Shown here in pieces: positions 1 through 12,157 of a stretch of DNA of 64,000 bases. A program made the position numbers and the translations under genes. The notes below the pieces were generated by a model. The model was not told where the DNA came from. It did not search any database and saw only the letters and a program-made list of their open reading frames with translations. This stretch comes from Alligator mississippiensis (taxonomy: Eukaryota; Chordata; Crocodylia; Alligatoridae): assembly GCF_030867095.1 (NCBI RefSeq), contig NC_081828.1:210310978-210374977 (forward strand), read 5' to 3'. Position 1 is the first letter of the stretch. Each line of letters opens with the position of its first letter.

Positions 1-630
1 AAGTCTTTGTCTCTGAGTCTTGGTTTCTGTAAGTTCCTGCCCTTACTATGGAGGCCTTTGGGACAGTTTTTTGGCTTGCACTTTCTTCCTTGAGCCTTAA
101 ATGAGAGGGGCCGACAGCAAATGAATGGGTGTTTGTATCAATCTGAGAAAGGAGGCAACAGCCACAGGCACACAGCTGGGATGGGCCGGTGGGTGGAGAA
201 GGCTGGTGCTTTCGACTGCAGGCAGGGACATGAGAGCTGGGAGGGGCCTGGGCTGTGTGCGGAGCAGGCACTGGACTGCTGGGCTCCGTCTCTGCTGCAC
301 ACAGCAGCTCTCTGCCGCAGGAGGGGAATAGATGAGGTGTCTTTGCAGAGCAGAACACCCACGCAAGGAGCAGGGACGAGGATGAGCTGCAGAAACTAGG
401 TGTTTCGACTTCCTGGACCAGTGAGCGGAGTAAACTTGACAAGTCAGGCTCCCCCGCCCAGCCACCTCTGAACATCTGGGCACATCTGGGTCTGGAGCTC
501 CTTGCTGCTGCTTCCCGCCTGCATTTACCACGATGGAATTTAATGGCTGTTTCTCTTCTTGCAACCGTAAGTCAGTAATGGGACTATACAGCATTTTCAG
601 TGCTCCTTCTGACTCATCCAGGAGGAGATT

Positions 631-690
631 CCCGTGTGTGAATGTGTGTGTGTGCACGCGTGTGCATGTATGACACTGTGTATGTAAAAA
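631..690. repeat. (TG)n simple repeat
   Basis: Interrupted TG/CA dinucleotide tract with TGTGTGTGTG cores and GCACGCGTG interruptions. The alternating purine-pyrimidine content is typical of an old vertebrate microsatellite. Confidence 0.75.
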
Positions 691-3360
691 AACCCTTTAT
701 ATGGAACCAATGAAGCATGAAACTAATATTACAATGACATACGCTTGCTCAAATGTCACACCAGGGAAATAAGGGTTCTTTCAGTTTTACTGGGGCTATT
801 TTTGTATGTTGGAGGGCATTTCATGTGCTAACATAAAGGCAAACATCTAAAAAATGTATGATTCCAATCTTCCCTCGGGGCACACTCATTGCTCTTCACT
901 GTGGGAAGGAGAAACTATCGGTCAAATCCTTAGCTGGTGCAAACTTCCATAGCCCCGCTGCCAGCAGAGGAGCTATGACAGTTTATGCCAGCTGAGGATC
1001 TGCCTCCCAGGTACTGTAAACACATTTTAAAAACATATCTAAAAATAAAAGACTCTTCCTGCCTTCCAGTGAGCGCACTTGTCTCGGTTGGTATATCTGG
1101 GATGCTTGCCTGATAAACAGGATACTCTGGTTCCCTCCCTTACGTTTAATGTGTCATTCTGTTACCCCTTCTCCTTATTTTGTTCTCCATAGTGAACAGA
1201 AACAGCTAAACACCATGCAGATCTACGGGTAATGCACTGTAATGAGAGACTGTGCTGCAGCAATAATTGAAAGAACTGCCTTTTTTTTTCTTAATGGGTG
1301 CTCTCTTATTATGATTTACTATAAACTGAAATGAGTATAAACAAAGATATCGAGCTGCCTTGCATATCTATGGCATGCACTAGGATCAGTCATCATCAGA
1401 GACAGAAATCTGAGGAAATCTCCCAGGCTCAAGAAATCTGTCCTGGGGCTTTCGCAGATGTTAGCAGTTCATCAGCGAGGTAAAATGGAGGTTAATGTTC
1501 ATCATTATTCATTATGCAGCTCATTAGGGAAAAGAAAGCTGAGACATTCATCTGGAACTATTAGAATTATTCCCATTCTGACTTGTAGGTCACGGTTTAA
1601 GTGGATACTATTTCATCTTCGGGGGTCAGGAATTGGCAGCTGGTTGTTAGAAAAGTTTCCAGTGGCTCTTTGGCATTCTCCGCTTCTATGAGAAAAGGCC
1701 CTTTCATGCACAGAAACAAGCATACCAAATTAGCCCGATGAGTAAAGTTACCCACGTGCTTCTATCTTTGTAGGATCACGCTCTTGATACTTAACTGCTG
1801 AAAAAGATTTAACCTTTGTGTATGTAGAAGTGTCAGTCCTTTGGGCACTGTGGTTATAGGTGCGTTGTAAAATAATGTTTCTAAAGCTGCGTTCAGTGAT
1901 GAGGATGATGATGGGGGTGATGATGATAATGTATCTGGTATATCATGATGTTAAAGTAATCTGGCAAAATCACACAAAGAGAGGGTCAGCAGAATGGCCT
2001 GGGCTTGGCAAGGAATCCACTGCTACCTACTTACAACAGCCAAGTGATCTTCCAAACTGAAAGAACAGGCAGACTGTAGTAAAAACGTATGACAAGCCAG
2101 TGCATGCGCTCAGTGAATGAATACAGGCTGCTTTGCTAGAGACAGGTCTGAGTCTTGGGGTGACAGCTGAATGCAGCTGGTCAAGTTTGCTGGCAGTAGT
2201 AATAGGGCAGTCTCACCCCTTTAACCTGTCTATCTCATGCTTTGAATTTGTTTGGTTCAGCCAGAATGAGATCTTTTTTTGCTTGTTCTGCAAATTGCCC
2301 TTCATTTTTCTTAATGTATTGTGCATAAATCTGCAACCAATGAACTGCTTCTCTTATGCTTCCTCATATTTGTCATATCATTCAGCCTGTGCCCCCCTTT
2401 ATTATGTACTGGACAATTATCATTCCCAAGTTCATTGGCTCAGACTTGAAATGCGTCATCTCTGAAAACCCACAGTCATGGTAAAGGAATGCCATGGTGT
2501 TCTGCCGAAGCAAAGCAGCTGGGCTGAGACTCAGCTGTCAAAGGGTTAAAATATTTCTGAAATCCTGACTGAACGGTCCAGTTTCTTGCTTTGCACATCC
2601 TTAGCAGGGCTCTGAGCATTTTATCCATGCCGGTTTAAACTCTCAACCTGGAAGCTCCCCCATCAATCCTTAAGTGACGTTCAAATTGATTTTGTGGCAT
2701 GGGACAGACTCCTTTTAGAGTTGAGCATCACTGGGTAAAAGGGGTCATCTGCCCCCTCCCCATATCTCCCCAAAGGTTTAGGGGGTCACTCCCAGGAGCT
2801 CTTTCAACTCCATGTGCTCCTTTCCTTTTTCATGTCCTTGTGACAAGGTATTATTTAGCAGAACTTGCAGACTCATTGAAACCTGGCAGGACTGCACTGT
2901 GAGTACTTCTGCTATAGCCTTGAACTTGTGATTTCTGGGCTGTCGACAAGGCACCTCCTTAGCACCCATGCTACTCTAGCTACTGTTTCCTTGAGGTGAA
3001 AAGGTAGCATCAGGACTCCTTTGAGACTCGCTGTGACAATGAAGAGCATTAGAATAGAAACCCATACATCACTACCTTCCAGAGGGGCTCTGAGCAGTAG
3101 TATCAGCAGCGGCGGATCAGGTCCAGGATCAGGGCCACAACTGGACAAAAATAAATGGGAAAACAATTCAGGCAGGACAGGGTGTGGAGGGAGAAGCAGG
3201 ATGGATGCTTGGACGAAATGGGTTTGAATGAAGAACCCAAAGCGGGGGAAGGAGGATACCTGGTAGACTGGGAGGCTGCTGCATGTAAAGGTGCTTGGCA
3301 TGGGCACATTATACTCTTTGCCTGCCTCTAGTAACATCTATAGTTAATTGGGAGGATTAA

Positions 3361-3397
3361 TTTTCTTTTCTTCTTCTTCTTCTTCTTCTTCTTCTCT
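3361..3397. repeat. (TTC)n microsatellite
   Basis: About nine tandem TTC units follow a TTTTC run, leaving one strand all pyrimidine. Such homopurine/homopyrimidine triplets can be length polymorphic and can form triplex DNA. Confidence 0.85.
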
Positions 3398-4752
3398 CTG
3401 GCTTAGTCAGAAAAAGAGATTTGCCAAAATACATTCCCTTGTTTGCCAGGCCAGCCTGCTTTCCCACCTTTTAGCAATTCTACAAGTTAACTGACCTGTT
3501 TTTAAAAACACACACCAAAGAAGAATGGAGAAATGCTAATGTTTCCTTACCAGATCACCAGCTTCAAAACTTTTCCTCCAGTTTCAGTGCTTTTTGAGAC
3601 TCAGTGAGATCAACAAAAACCAAGTCATGCTTGACATTCCTAGAGCACAAGGGGAAAATAGAGGTCTTGTCATGCTTTCTTAGAGTTAAAATATAGTTGA
3701 ACAGTTTTAATTTAATACTTAATGGCAACGAGAATTTATTTTTGGATTGCAGATAACATCTCAGTGCCAAAGGGTCTTGCTGGGAAAGGTTACGAGCAGT
3801 TTTAGAAAGAGACTGTGTAACTTGCCTTTGACGATTGCTGTCACTATAAATAGATTATCAGTGTAATATGTCTAGAAATGTGTCAACAATATTTTCCCAG
3901 CGAGTGGGTTGAATGCAACGTTGTCACTGTGCATTGGTGATTGTTGACACCTTGTCATTTTTACTAGAGTGGCATCCTGTTGTCCTGATGTGATATCCCT
4001 CCTTCCCTTCTCACCCCAGGTACTGCACCAGCAAGTAATGTATTTCATGGGTAGGTTTATGTGTGTGCATTCGGCTTTGTAGCTGAACTTGACTGCATAC
4101 AATGATGGGGGAGTCGGTATTCGAGGTCTGGTTTTCATTTCCAGATTCAACTGAACTTCAGTCAAAACTGCAGTTTCACATAATTCCCAGCCAAAGCCAC
4201 ACACAGATCCCAGGCGTACACGGAAACCCTTGTCCCAAATCCACCGAAAGATTTCTGAATCCTTCTGTGAACAAAGGCTATGTTTCAAGTTGATGTTAAA
4301 ATCCAAAGGCAGGCAAACATTTTCCAGCTTTACCCTGAAGTTTTGAACTGCAGCCCTGCTCTAATCTGATCTGGAGGAAAACATCCTCAACCTCATGTAT
4401 TGGTATGGCAGTAGTGTCCAGGAGCTCTGGGAGCACCTTTATGTTAGGGGCTGTATGAACACAGGACAAAAAGATGGTGCCTTCCCCAAAGAGAAATATA
4501 AGACAAGAGCCAGCCAATGGACACAAACTCGGTGGTGCAGTATGAGACAGCTTCATCAGGATGCTGAAGGGTGGTTTCAAAAACTAGCTGCTGTCAAGTT
4601 GTTTGCCTGCATCCCAGCAAAGGAGAGTGTCTGAGATGTATCTGAATGAAAACAAAGAAATGATTTTGCAGAGGTGTATGGAGAATATGTGGCCAGGCCT
4701 CCATCATAGGACACATCTATCAGTGCTAACACCCCTAAGCCACATGTTAGCT

Positions 4753-5434
4753 TGGGGGTGGGAAAAATACGGCCTGCGGGCTGGATTTTACCTGCCAAGC
4801 ACTTTCATCTGGCCCGCGGGGCCCTCCAGCAAATTATGCCCTGTTAGTGCTGCCAACTCTGTTTGAATCTATTCCAGGACGTGTCCAGAATGCCACCGTG
4901 CCCACGACATACAATACAAACATGCCTGCGTGCTTGTGGATATCAGCTATGGATTACAGTGTGTTGACTTTACGTCAGGAAGGCAAATGCATATTACAAT
5001 TACATTTTAAAAACCCACTGGATTACTGCATAAATCAGATTCAACATTTAATATTTATTTTAATGAATACCTTACCATTTCTCTCCCAGGTGACTCTCAG
5101 CAGTCTCCTGGAGATGTATATTAAATTCCTGGGGACTCCAGGGCAGTCCTGGGGGGTTGGCAACCGTATGTCCCGCCAAGCCCTTCTGCCCACAAGGGTG
5201 GGAGTGAGGCACCCACATGTACATGCAGCCGCAAAAACATACCCTATTGCCTGGCTCCCGCCCTCGTGGGTGGAAGGGCTTGGCCGGCCAATGTGCAATT
5301 CCTGTGCTTAGCTGCTGCTGCAGCTCCCAGGACCTACTCCACATCCCTGGACTCCTGCTTGCTCCCACCCAGCTGCAGCAGGGACCCCCCCACTCATTAA
5401 GTGGTCCTCCACCTGAAATAATTAGCCAACCCAG
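4753..5434. mobile_element. hAT-like element of the GGGGTGGGCAAA type
   Basis: The left end reads TGGGGGTGGGAAAAATACGG and is followed by the 'ggcctgcgggctgg' style of sequence. The right end has 'cctccacctgaaataatt' then AGCCAACCCAG, which is the inverted match. Flanks TGTTAGCT (4745-4752) and TGCTAGCT (5435-5442) agree at 7 of 8 bases, as expected for a hAT 8-bp target duplication. Related copies are at 13464, 30635 and 60727. No transposase ORF is visible, so it is non-autonomous. Confidence 0.6.
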
Positions 5435-5487
5435 TGCTAGCTGCTAACAGGATGAGCTGAATAGGCAAGAAAAGTCTGTCTAACCTA

Positions 5488-5927
5488 CAATGTTTCTCAA
5501 ACTGGGTTATGCAAACCCCTGGGGTTATGCAATGAACTTTTAGAGGGTATGCAAGAAAAAGGAATGGGAAAGCGGATGGGAAAGGGGGAAAGGGAGAAGA
5601 GGAAACCGGACAAGCACCTGGCTGGAGTCATCTGACCCCAGTGCTCTTTCCTGCCCAGGGCAGGGGGTTGGGCTCGATGATCTACTGAGGTCCTTTCTGA
5701 CCCTAACAACTATGAAACTATTAAACTATAAGATAAATGGAGGTCAAGGAAGAAAAAGGAAAACAAAGAATAACTCTATTGTGTGTCATGTTGTTGGAGA
5801 GTTACACTGTAGTCGTAGTGACAAAAAGTCTTACTTTTTGTTATCCAAATCTGGAATCATGGGGGTACCCCAAATTTGCAACACAGTAAAAATTGGGTAG
5901 GAGACCCAAGCAGTTGGAGAACCACTG
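5488..5927. mobile_element. hAT-like MITE interrupted by a CR1 tail
   Basis: Terminal sequences CAATGTTTCTCAAACTGG and, inverted at the right end, CAGTGGTTCTCCAACTG form an imperfect terminal inverted repeat of about 17 bp. The interior holds repeated 'ggttatgcaa' wording plus a CR1 3' fragment at about 5597-5727. No matching 8-bp duplication is obvious, so the exact ends are uncertain. Confidence 0.5.
5597..5727 (+). mobile_element. CR1 3'-end fragment
   Basis: It encodes the last residues of CR1 ORF2 (KRKPDKHLAGVI then stop). A short 3' UTR follows with 'gggctcgatgatctactgag' and 'gaccctaaca', and ends in ctatgaaactattaaacta, a decayed octamer tail. It closely resembles the 3' end of the longer CR1 at 5985-7020. 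Its 5' truncation is typical of LINE insertion, here into an older hAT-like element. Confidence 0.8.
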
Positions 5928-5984
5928 GTGTAAGCCAGGGGCATCAAAGGTGTGGCCAGTGGGCTGGATGTGGCCCATAGAGCC

Positions 5985-7020
5985 CCCTTATGGTGGATGG
6001 GTCGGCTTCGACCTGGAAGGGTGTGGGCAGTGGGGTCCTGCAGGGCTCGGTCCTGGGACTGATACTCTTTAATGTCTTCATCAGCGACTTGGACAAGGGA
6101 GTCAAATGTACTCTGTCCAAGTTTGCAGATGACACAAAGCTATGGGGAGAAGTGGACACGCCGGAGGGCAGGGAACAGCTGCAAGCAGACCTGGACAGGT
6201 TGGACAAGTGGGCAGAAAACAACAGGATGCAGTTCAACAAGGAGAAATGCAAAGTGCTGCACCTAGGGAGGAAAAATGTCCAGCACACCTACAGCCTAGG
6301 GAATGACCTGCTGGGTGGCACAGAGGTGGAAAGGGATCTTGGAGTCCTAGTGGACTCCAAGATGAACATGAGTTGGCAGTGTGACGAAGCCATCAAAAAA
6401 GCCAATGGCACTTTATTGTGCATCAGCAGATGCATGACGAGTAGGTCCAAGGAGGTGATACTTCCCCTCTATAGGGCGCTGGTCAGACCGCAGTTGGACT
6501 ACTGCGTGCAATTCTGGGCGCCGCACTTCAAGAAGGATGCGGATAACCTGGAGAGGGTCCAGAGAAGGGCAACTCGTATGGTTAAGGGCCTGCAGACCAA
6601 GCCCTACGAGGAGAGACTAGAGAAACTGGACCTTTTCAGCCTCCGCAAGAGAAGGTTGAGAGGCGACCTTGTGGCTGCCTTTAAGTTCATCACGGGGGCA
6701 CAGAAGGGAATTGGTGAGTATTTATTCACCAAGGCGCCCCCAGGGGTTACAAGAAACAATGGCCACAAGCTAGCAGAGAGCAGATTTAGATTGGACATTA
6801 GGAAGAACTTCTTCACAGTTCGAGTGGCCAAGGTCTGGAACAGGCTCCCAAGGGAGGTGGTGCTCTCCCCTACCCTGGGGGTCTTCAAGAGGAGGTTAGA
6901 TGAGCATCTAGCTGGGGTCATCTAGACCCAGCACTCTTTCCTGCTTATGCAGGGGGTCGGACTCGATGATCTATTGAGGTCCCTTCCGACCCTAACATCT
7001 ATGAATCTATGAATCTATCC
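5985..7020 (+). mobile_element. CR1 LINE, 5'-truncated, with 3' UTR and octamer tail
   Basis: A non-LTR retrotransposon fragment covering the reverse-transcriptase palm and thumb through the ORF2 stop, then about 95 bases of 3' UTR. It ends in tandem ATCTATGA units (from about 6997), the CR1 hallmark. The 5' boundary falls in the middle of the RT domain, as expected for abortive reverse transcription. It sits inside a hAT-like element, so it inserted after that element. Confidence 0.88.
5990..6925 (+). CDS. CR1 ORF2 reverse-transcriptase C-terminal part (311 codons, open)
   Basis: The open frame encodes the C-terminal portion of a CR1-type reverse transcriptase. Residues 15-27 resemble the conserved GVPQGSVLGPLLF block, but with Leu at both Pro positions. 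Residues 45-48 are FADD, the catalytic Asp pair of the RT palm. Later segments (FSLRKRRLRGDL near the middle, VWNRLPREVV near the end) are typical of CR1 ORF2 C-termini. The first Met is not a real start: the endonuclease and the first half of RT are missing. With no upstream promoter it is not expected to make an active enzyme. The absence of stops over 936 bases points to a fairly young copy. Both Pro-to-Leu changes are codon changes of the CCG-to-CTG type, consistent with CpG decay. Confidence 0.85.
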   Translation: MVDGSASTWKGVGSGVLQGSVLGLILFNVFISDLDKGVKCTLSKFADDTKLWGEVDTPEGREQLQADLDRLDKWAENNRMQFNKEKCKVLHLGRKNVQHTYSLGNDLLGGTEVERDLGVLVDSKMNMSWQCDEAIKKANGTLLCISRCMTSRSKEVILPLYRALVRPQLDYCVQFWAPHFKKDADNLERVQRRATRMVKGLQTKPYEERLEKLDLFSLRKRRLRGDLVAAFKFITGAQKGIGEYLFTKAPPGVTRNNGHKLAESRFRLDIRKNFFTVRVAKVWNRLPREVVLSPTLGVFKRRLDEHLAGVI

Positions 7021-8107
7021 ACTCCCTGGTGCTGCTCCTGGGACTCAGTTGATCCATGTGGTGTATGGCCCGATGCACAGGGCCTGGGCTGCAGTGCACA
7101 TCATGTGGTGCCCATTCTGGCCAGTCCAGGACCACACTGCACGCAGCACCCAGTTTGGCTGGCCCAGGATCTGAGCTACACACAGAGCTTGTCCTTGCTG
7201 GGCCAGGACTGCACCACATGCAGTTCTTGCTCTGGGGCCTGTGATGAATGCAGCACCTTGGTGGGTGCCACATGTAGTGCATGTCCTGAGCGAGCTGGGG
7301 CAGGCACTGCATGCAGCATGCGTCCAGAATTGGCTGGAACAGGTCCTGAGCGGGCACCGGATCTAACATATGGCAGGGAGAGGTGGGAGGTTCAGTGTGT
7401 GGGCCTGATCGGGCTTGTGGACCAGTACCATGCTACTCATTCAGGGTGGTTTGACACCCCTGCTCTAAACACACCTGCAATGGGAAATTCATAGCATCCG
7501 ACGAAATAGGCTATGGCATACTTGAAAGCTCAGAGCTCTCTGGAGGAGCTTGTCTGTAAGGTGCACTCTGCCCTGCCTTTTGCAAGGAGTCTGTGCCCAT
7601 TCCCAGCTTTACCACAAGGTGGAACTTGTTCCATGTCACATGCAAGCAAAAGCAAACAACTGGGAAGTAGCCTTAGCATCTACCTTCACATCCCCTTCTT
7701 TAGTCACCCCTGCGCAACTCCTCAGGGGACAGCTCAAGTGGCAGAGCCATGTAGATGGAGGCTGCTGGCATTTTATTCTTGCTTTGATTATGTGAGAGCC
7801 CAGAAACTGAGATCTGCACTCTATTTTATTAGGTGCTGTATGAACAGAGCGTGAACAGTCTGTGCCCCAAGGGATTTAGGCTGTAAATGGAGGGGGCAGA
7901 CAAAGAGCAAGGGAAAGGTATGTCCAAGATAGCAAAAGGAGCTGTGATCCTCAGTGCATGACATGCTGCCGCCTTAGTTCAGTGTCTTTGTTGGTGGGAT
8001 TTGGTTAAGAGGGGACAGGCTGAATGGGATGACATGGGCAGGGAGAGGGGGCATTGCTGGGAGGGGTGCAGTAGAAGAGGGTGTAGGGGGAAGAGCAAAT
8101 TGAGGAG

Positions 8108-8660
8108 CATGAGATGTGGCTGGGCCGAAACTAGTTTAAGATAAACCTGGTTGAATATAGTATCAGACTTAACTGATTGGGGTCAAACCGGTTTCTGAAA
8201 CTTCTGTCCCAGACCCCTTCTTGGTTCAAGTTAAATCATAGTCCCCCAGCATCCCAGCATGCTCTGCAGCCCTGTGCTGTGCTGTGCTGTCTGCTCCAGC
8301 AGAGCAGGGCTGGCCCCACATCTCTGCTTTCTAGCCAGAGCAGCGAGATTGGTTGACAAGGGGGTGGGGGTGAGAAACCTGGCTGGCACAGCCCGGTCTG
8401 CCTATTGGGGCCGAGCAGCCCCTGCCAGACTTTTCCACGCTGGAGTGGAGGGGGCGGGGGCGTGGGCCAGCAGGTTCAGGAGGAGGGAGGGGGATGAAAC
8501 CCCCGTGCCTGCCCTCTCTCATCCACATAGGACCCCAGCCTGTGTCTGCCCAGCTTTCCACCCCCTTGGCGGGGAGTGTGGCCAGAGCCGGCCCGGGCAG
8601 TGCCTGAGGCGAAGGAGAGGCAGGGAGGGGGATTAAAGTCCCCTGTCTCCCCTCTCTCTC
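8108..8660 (-). mobile_element. Partial copy of the element at 28571-29411, inverted
   Basis: Bases around 8125-8270 (…gtttaagataaacctgg…, …cccccagcatcccagcatgc…) match the reverse complement of about 29175-29330 over roughly 150 bases at moderate divergence. The GC-rich core with 'gagggggatgaaa' follows in both. The outer left end and the far right end of the longer copy are missing or unrecognised here. Long open frames on both strands in this stretch are compositional. Confidence 0.55.
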
Positions 8661-10061
8661 TGTGATCTCAGTGATCTCTATTTCTCTTGGAGCGCACACC
8701 TTGCTGGCAAATTTGCTTAGTTCTTATACTGTTTAATTTTATAGCTTCAAAGCATTTTCCTTGATAGCTGGCTGATTAGAGGCCGGACAAAACAGGGAGG
8801 AAAAGGGTGACCATCATATTACAATCATTAAATGGCCTGGCTCCTGTTTTTGGATTTGTCCAGGTATGAAGACTTGTGTTTTTCATAGCTACTGATTAAC
8901 GTAGCAAATAACTGTGATGGGCTTTGAGTGGTCAAACAGGGTACCTAGAGGCTTTGGTTACCAGACCTGTTTGGGTGTTGGTTTATCAATGGGGAAAATG
9001 TGCAATAGCTTGTACCAGTGATGCTCTCTTTACAAAGCTCCAGACATACACTGAATGGTTGAGACATTTGTAACACCTTAGACATTGAATGCCTGTTTTG
9101 AGAAATGTGAGCAAGTCACACACAAGACATCTTTCCGGTACCTTTGACAGGTTTCTCTTGAGATGCGTATGTAGTCTTTTGTCTTCTTTAGTTGCTAGTT
9201 CAGTTGAAATGCATATGTAGTTTCCTTGCCTTCCCTGGCTCAGCCTTTTCTTTGGCTTTCTTAGATATATGCATGCGATGAATGTGCCAAGTCTCTGTTA
9301 ACAATTTTCTTAATTGAACATAATCTAGCACAGAGAATAAAGCTAGCTGGGGTTGCTCGATTTTGTATGGTCCCAGCTTCCACCTTGCATTTTTGTGCAA
9401 GATGCATGGGTCATGAAGATTTTATGTGTAGGCCTGGCCGAGCTGGTACTGTTTTCACCGTCATCATGGGCCTTCCTCACTATTATTGAATGTGGAGTGT
9501 GTGAAAAGGGGCTGGTGGGCAGGGCTTGCTCCAGTCCTTCCTTGCCCGTGAGGGCCAGGGCCCGGTGCAGACATGCCTTCCAAGCATGAGTGGCTGTAAC
9601 ATCCACATTGCCACAACACGTGCATTGCAGACATTTTCCCCTTCCCTCCAGGTGGCAAACTGATCTCCCCCAGAGTGGTCTGAGTAGCCCAGGCGTCTTG
9701 GTGGCCCTGCCCGATGCATACCAAGATAAACTGTGAAAGGAAACACCCTCAAGGGAAAAGCAGGGCAGTGAAAGCTGAGAGCAACCCCTCCACACAGCTC
9801 TCCTTCCCTTTAACAAACGCTTCTCTGTAGCCGTTACACCCACCGTCCGCATTCGGGGCCATATTCTCATAAACCCCCTCACCCTGGGCATGTTCCTCAG
9901 TGAAATTACACTTTCTGGCAGGGCAAAGAGGCCTAAGAAGTATCTTATGCTGTGGATGCTCATATTGGTCAGGCTATTCAGAGAGTAAGTGCTATTCCAA
10001 GCAAGGATGTCAGGATCTGATGAGAAGTGAATGTCACCTGATGAGTGACATGATTTTTTCC

Positions 10062-10160
10062 AACTTTTTAAGTTGGTCTAATAAAAGATATCAGATTCAC
10101 CCAAAGAACACTGTCTGGCTATGTCCTTAGACCAACACAGCTACAACCTACACTCCTGAC
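10062..10160 (+). repeat. Interspersed repeat with 'ggtctaataaaagat … accaacacagctacaacct'
   Basis: The two phrases flank about 60 bases. Similar wording recurs at 18794-18830 and 22935-23098, so this is a dispersed family in the genome. I do not know its class with confidence; a SINE or MITE 3' part is possible. Confidence 0.6.
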
Positions 10161-12157
10161 ACCTGATGGGACTTTGGAGGAGATGGGAGAGGATTTAATT
10201 CCTCTATTTTTTTCATTCCTTGGGTTGGATCTTAGATATGTACTGGTTGAGGCCCCATGAAGGAGCAGATGTACAGTATATATTATTTTGATAATCATAC
10301 CATCGAACCGGGACCCTGGAGCCTATTTTAAATGCCGTTCTGGATCATCATTTTGGCAGCTTGGGATCTTCTCTGCATTTTTTTCTGAGTCGAATGCCTC
10401 TATTTGCCATTGTGCGTGGTCTTCCCCAGGTCCCCGGGCACCCGCTGCGGTAGGCACGTTCCCCTGACTCTGAAGTCCAGACCCCACCGAGAGGAGGGAT
10501 GGGGGAAGCACTTTATCTTTGCCTGTTCACCTTCTTGTCATTTGAATACTTCGCAGGTAACATTAGAGAGTCAGGAAAGTACCATGGGAAACATAACAGT
10601 TTCTATTCACTGTTGTACAGCATGTTTCTTAAGAAAGCAGTCAGTATTTAATGTTGGCGTGGGTCAGATTCATTTCCCAACAGCGCAGTGCTGGGAAGGT
10701 GCACCAAGCTTATAACTCTGGAGATTAATAGCACTCTATACTTTTGCCTGCTGTAATGAAATGAAATGTTTGGGGAATATTACCTGAGCCCGACGCTGCT
10801 GCCACTTCATAAAGAAGTCTGGCATTGCGTGCAGGATCTCAGGAGAGGAGAAGAAAAATTACCGAGTTTCTTAAAAGGAAAGTGTCATTTAACCAAGGTG
10901 GATTTTTATTTTTTCTGTGACAGATGTGGAGGCATATGTGACTTTTGGGGAAATTTCTCATTAAAATCAACAGGAAGTTCCTGACAAGCATATCTTATAT
11001 AACCACTGGAGTCATGACTAGTCACAGTGCAGTGGCTTGTGTCACTTAGGTAATGAGCGGTAGCATGCCTTAATGACGTGAGCCTGGGAATGGGTGACAG
11101 GCGTCCCGAGTATGAATTGATGTATGGTTGAACAAATCAGTTAACTTCTCTACTGTTATTTGCATTACAGTAAATGCTTAGCTCAGAGCAGCACTGTGCT
11201 AGGTGCTGTACTAATAGAAAGTCCACAAAGGCAGTCTTGCCACAAAAAATTGCTCAAAAGCTATCTGGTTTCTCATCTGTAACATTATGGTAGTGCTTCC
11301 TGAGTAGCTTTTTCATAAGAGTGAAAGAGTGAAAGTGAATTACTTCGTATTTCAAAAATACTTTAATTATTATTATATACCCCTTGTCGTTCCAAAGGAT
11401 CCCTGTGGCTAAGTATTTTGTTAACATACAGACCAGATTCCACAACGCTTATTCAAACTGATTATTACCTGTAATAAACTCATTGAAATCAGTGGGTCAC
11501 TTTGTAAGGTGCCAGGGCTGGAAACATTTGCATACATGACTAGCTTTACTCACATGACTAGTCCCATTAGTTTCAATGAGACTGCTCATAGGGGTAAAGT
11601 TGCACGTTTGAATGTTTACAGGATTATATTGGGTGCCTTATGCAGTGTGAGTAAGGGGAAGGGAATCATTTCCTTCTGCCCAGCAGTGGAACCTCTGGAA
11701 CGTGGCACGGTATCATGTAACATGCAGTGTCATTAGGTAATAGCATGCAACTTGTAATGTCTTGCTTAACCCCCAGAAGATTTATGCATCCATTATAAAA
11801 TATTACATCACTTTTTATGACTCCTGCTCCCTGCACTCTTCTCCCCTCCCCCTGCCATAAGGAAACCAAATCTGTTGTTTCCCAAAGCAGGGCTTTCTCA
11901 CCCACGACCTTTACCTTTGTTTTAAAACAAAACAGTTTCCTGTCTCCAAAGCCCCAAAGCAAAGCATAGCTTTAAACACTGCTGTTCTGGAGATCTGCCT
12001 GCTCTAAATGACCTGTACCGCTCTGGAAAGTTTGTGCACACTTCAGCACAGAGGGGATAGTGCTTTACTTGAAACAGTCTGGAAGATCTACAATAGGATG
12101 AGCGGTTGTTAGCAGTCCAGCTACCTGCCCTATTTAAAAAGAGTTAGGTAAGAAAGG

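Larger units (their letters stand above)
5936..7462. mobile_element. hAT-like element split by a CR1 insertion
   Basis: The left part (5936 to about 5984) starts CAGGGGCATCAAAGGTGTGG. The right part (about 7021-7462) ends GGTTTGACACCCCTG. The two ends are inverted matches of a CAGGGGTGTCAAACC-type terminal repeat. Flanks GTGTAAGC and CTCTAAAC match at only 5 of 8 positions, so the target duplication is decayed or misassigned. A roughly 1-kb CR1 copy lies between the halves. The right half contains degenerate repeated 'ccaggac..cacatgcag' wording. Confidence 0.55.

Noticed and set aside
2912..3337. 141-codon open frame on the minus strand
   Set aside because: Leu/Ser/Pro-rich without domain, no neighbouring exon-like pieces, no family recognised.
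7009..7494. 161-codon open frame after the CR1 tail
   Set aside because: Cys/Gly/Ser-rich text from degenerate repeats in the right half of the hAT-like element; no domain.
9343..9963. 206-codon open frame on the minus strand
   Set aside because: No recognisable domain, low-complexity-free but not protein-like in composition, several shorter overlapping frames, no splice context that would extend it. I looked for DLEC1 similarity and saw none.
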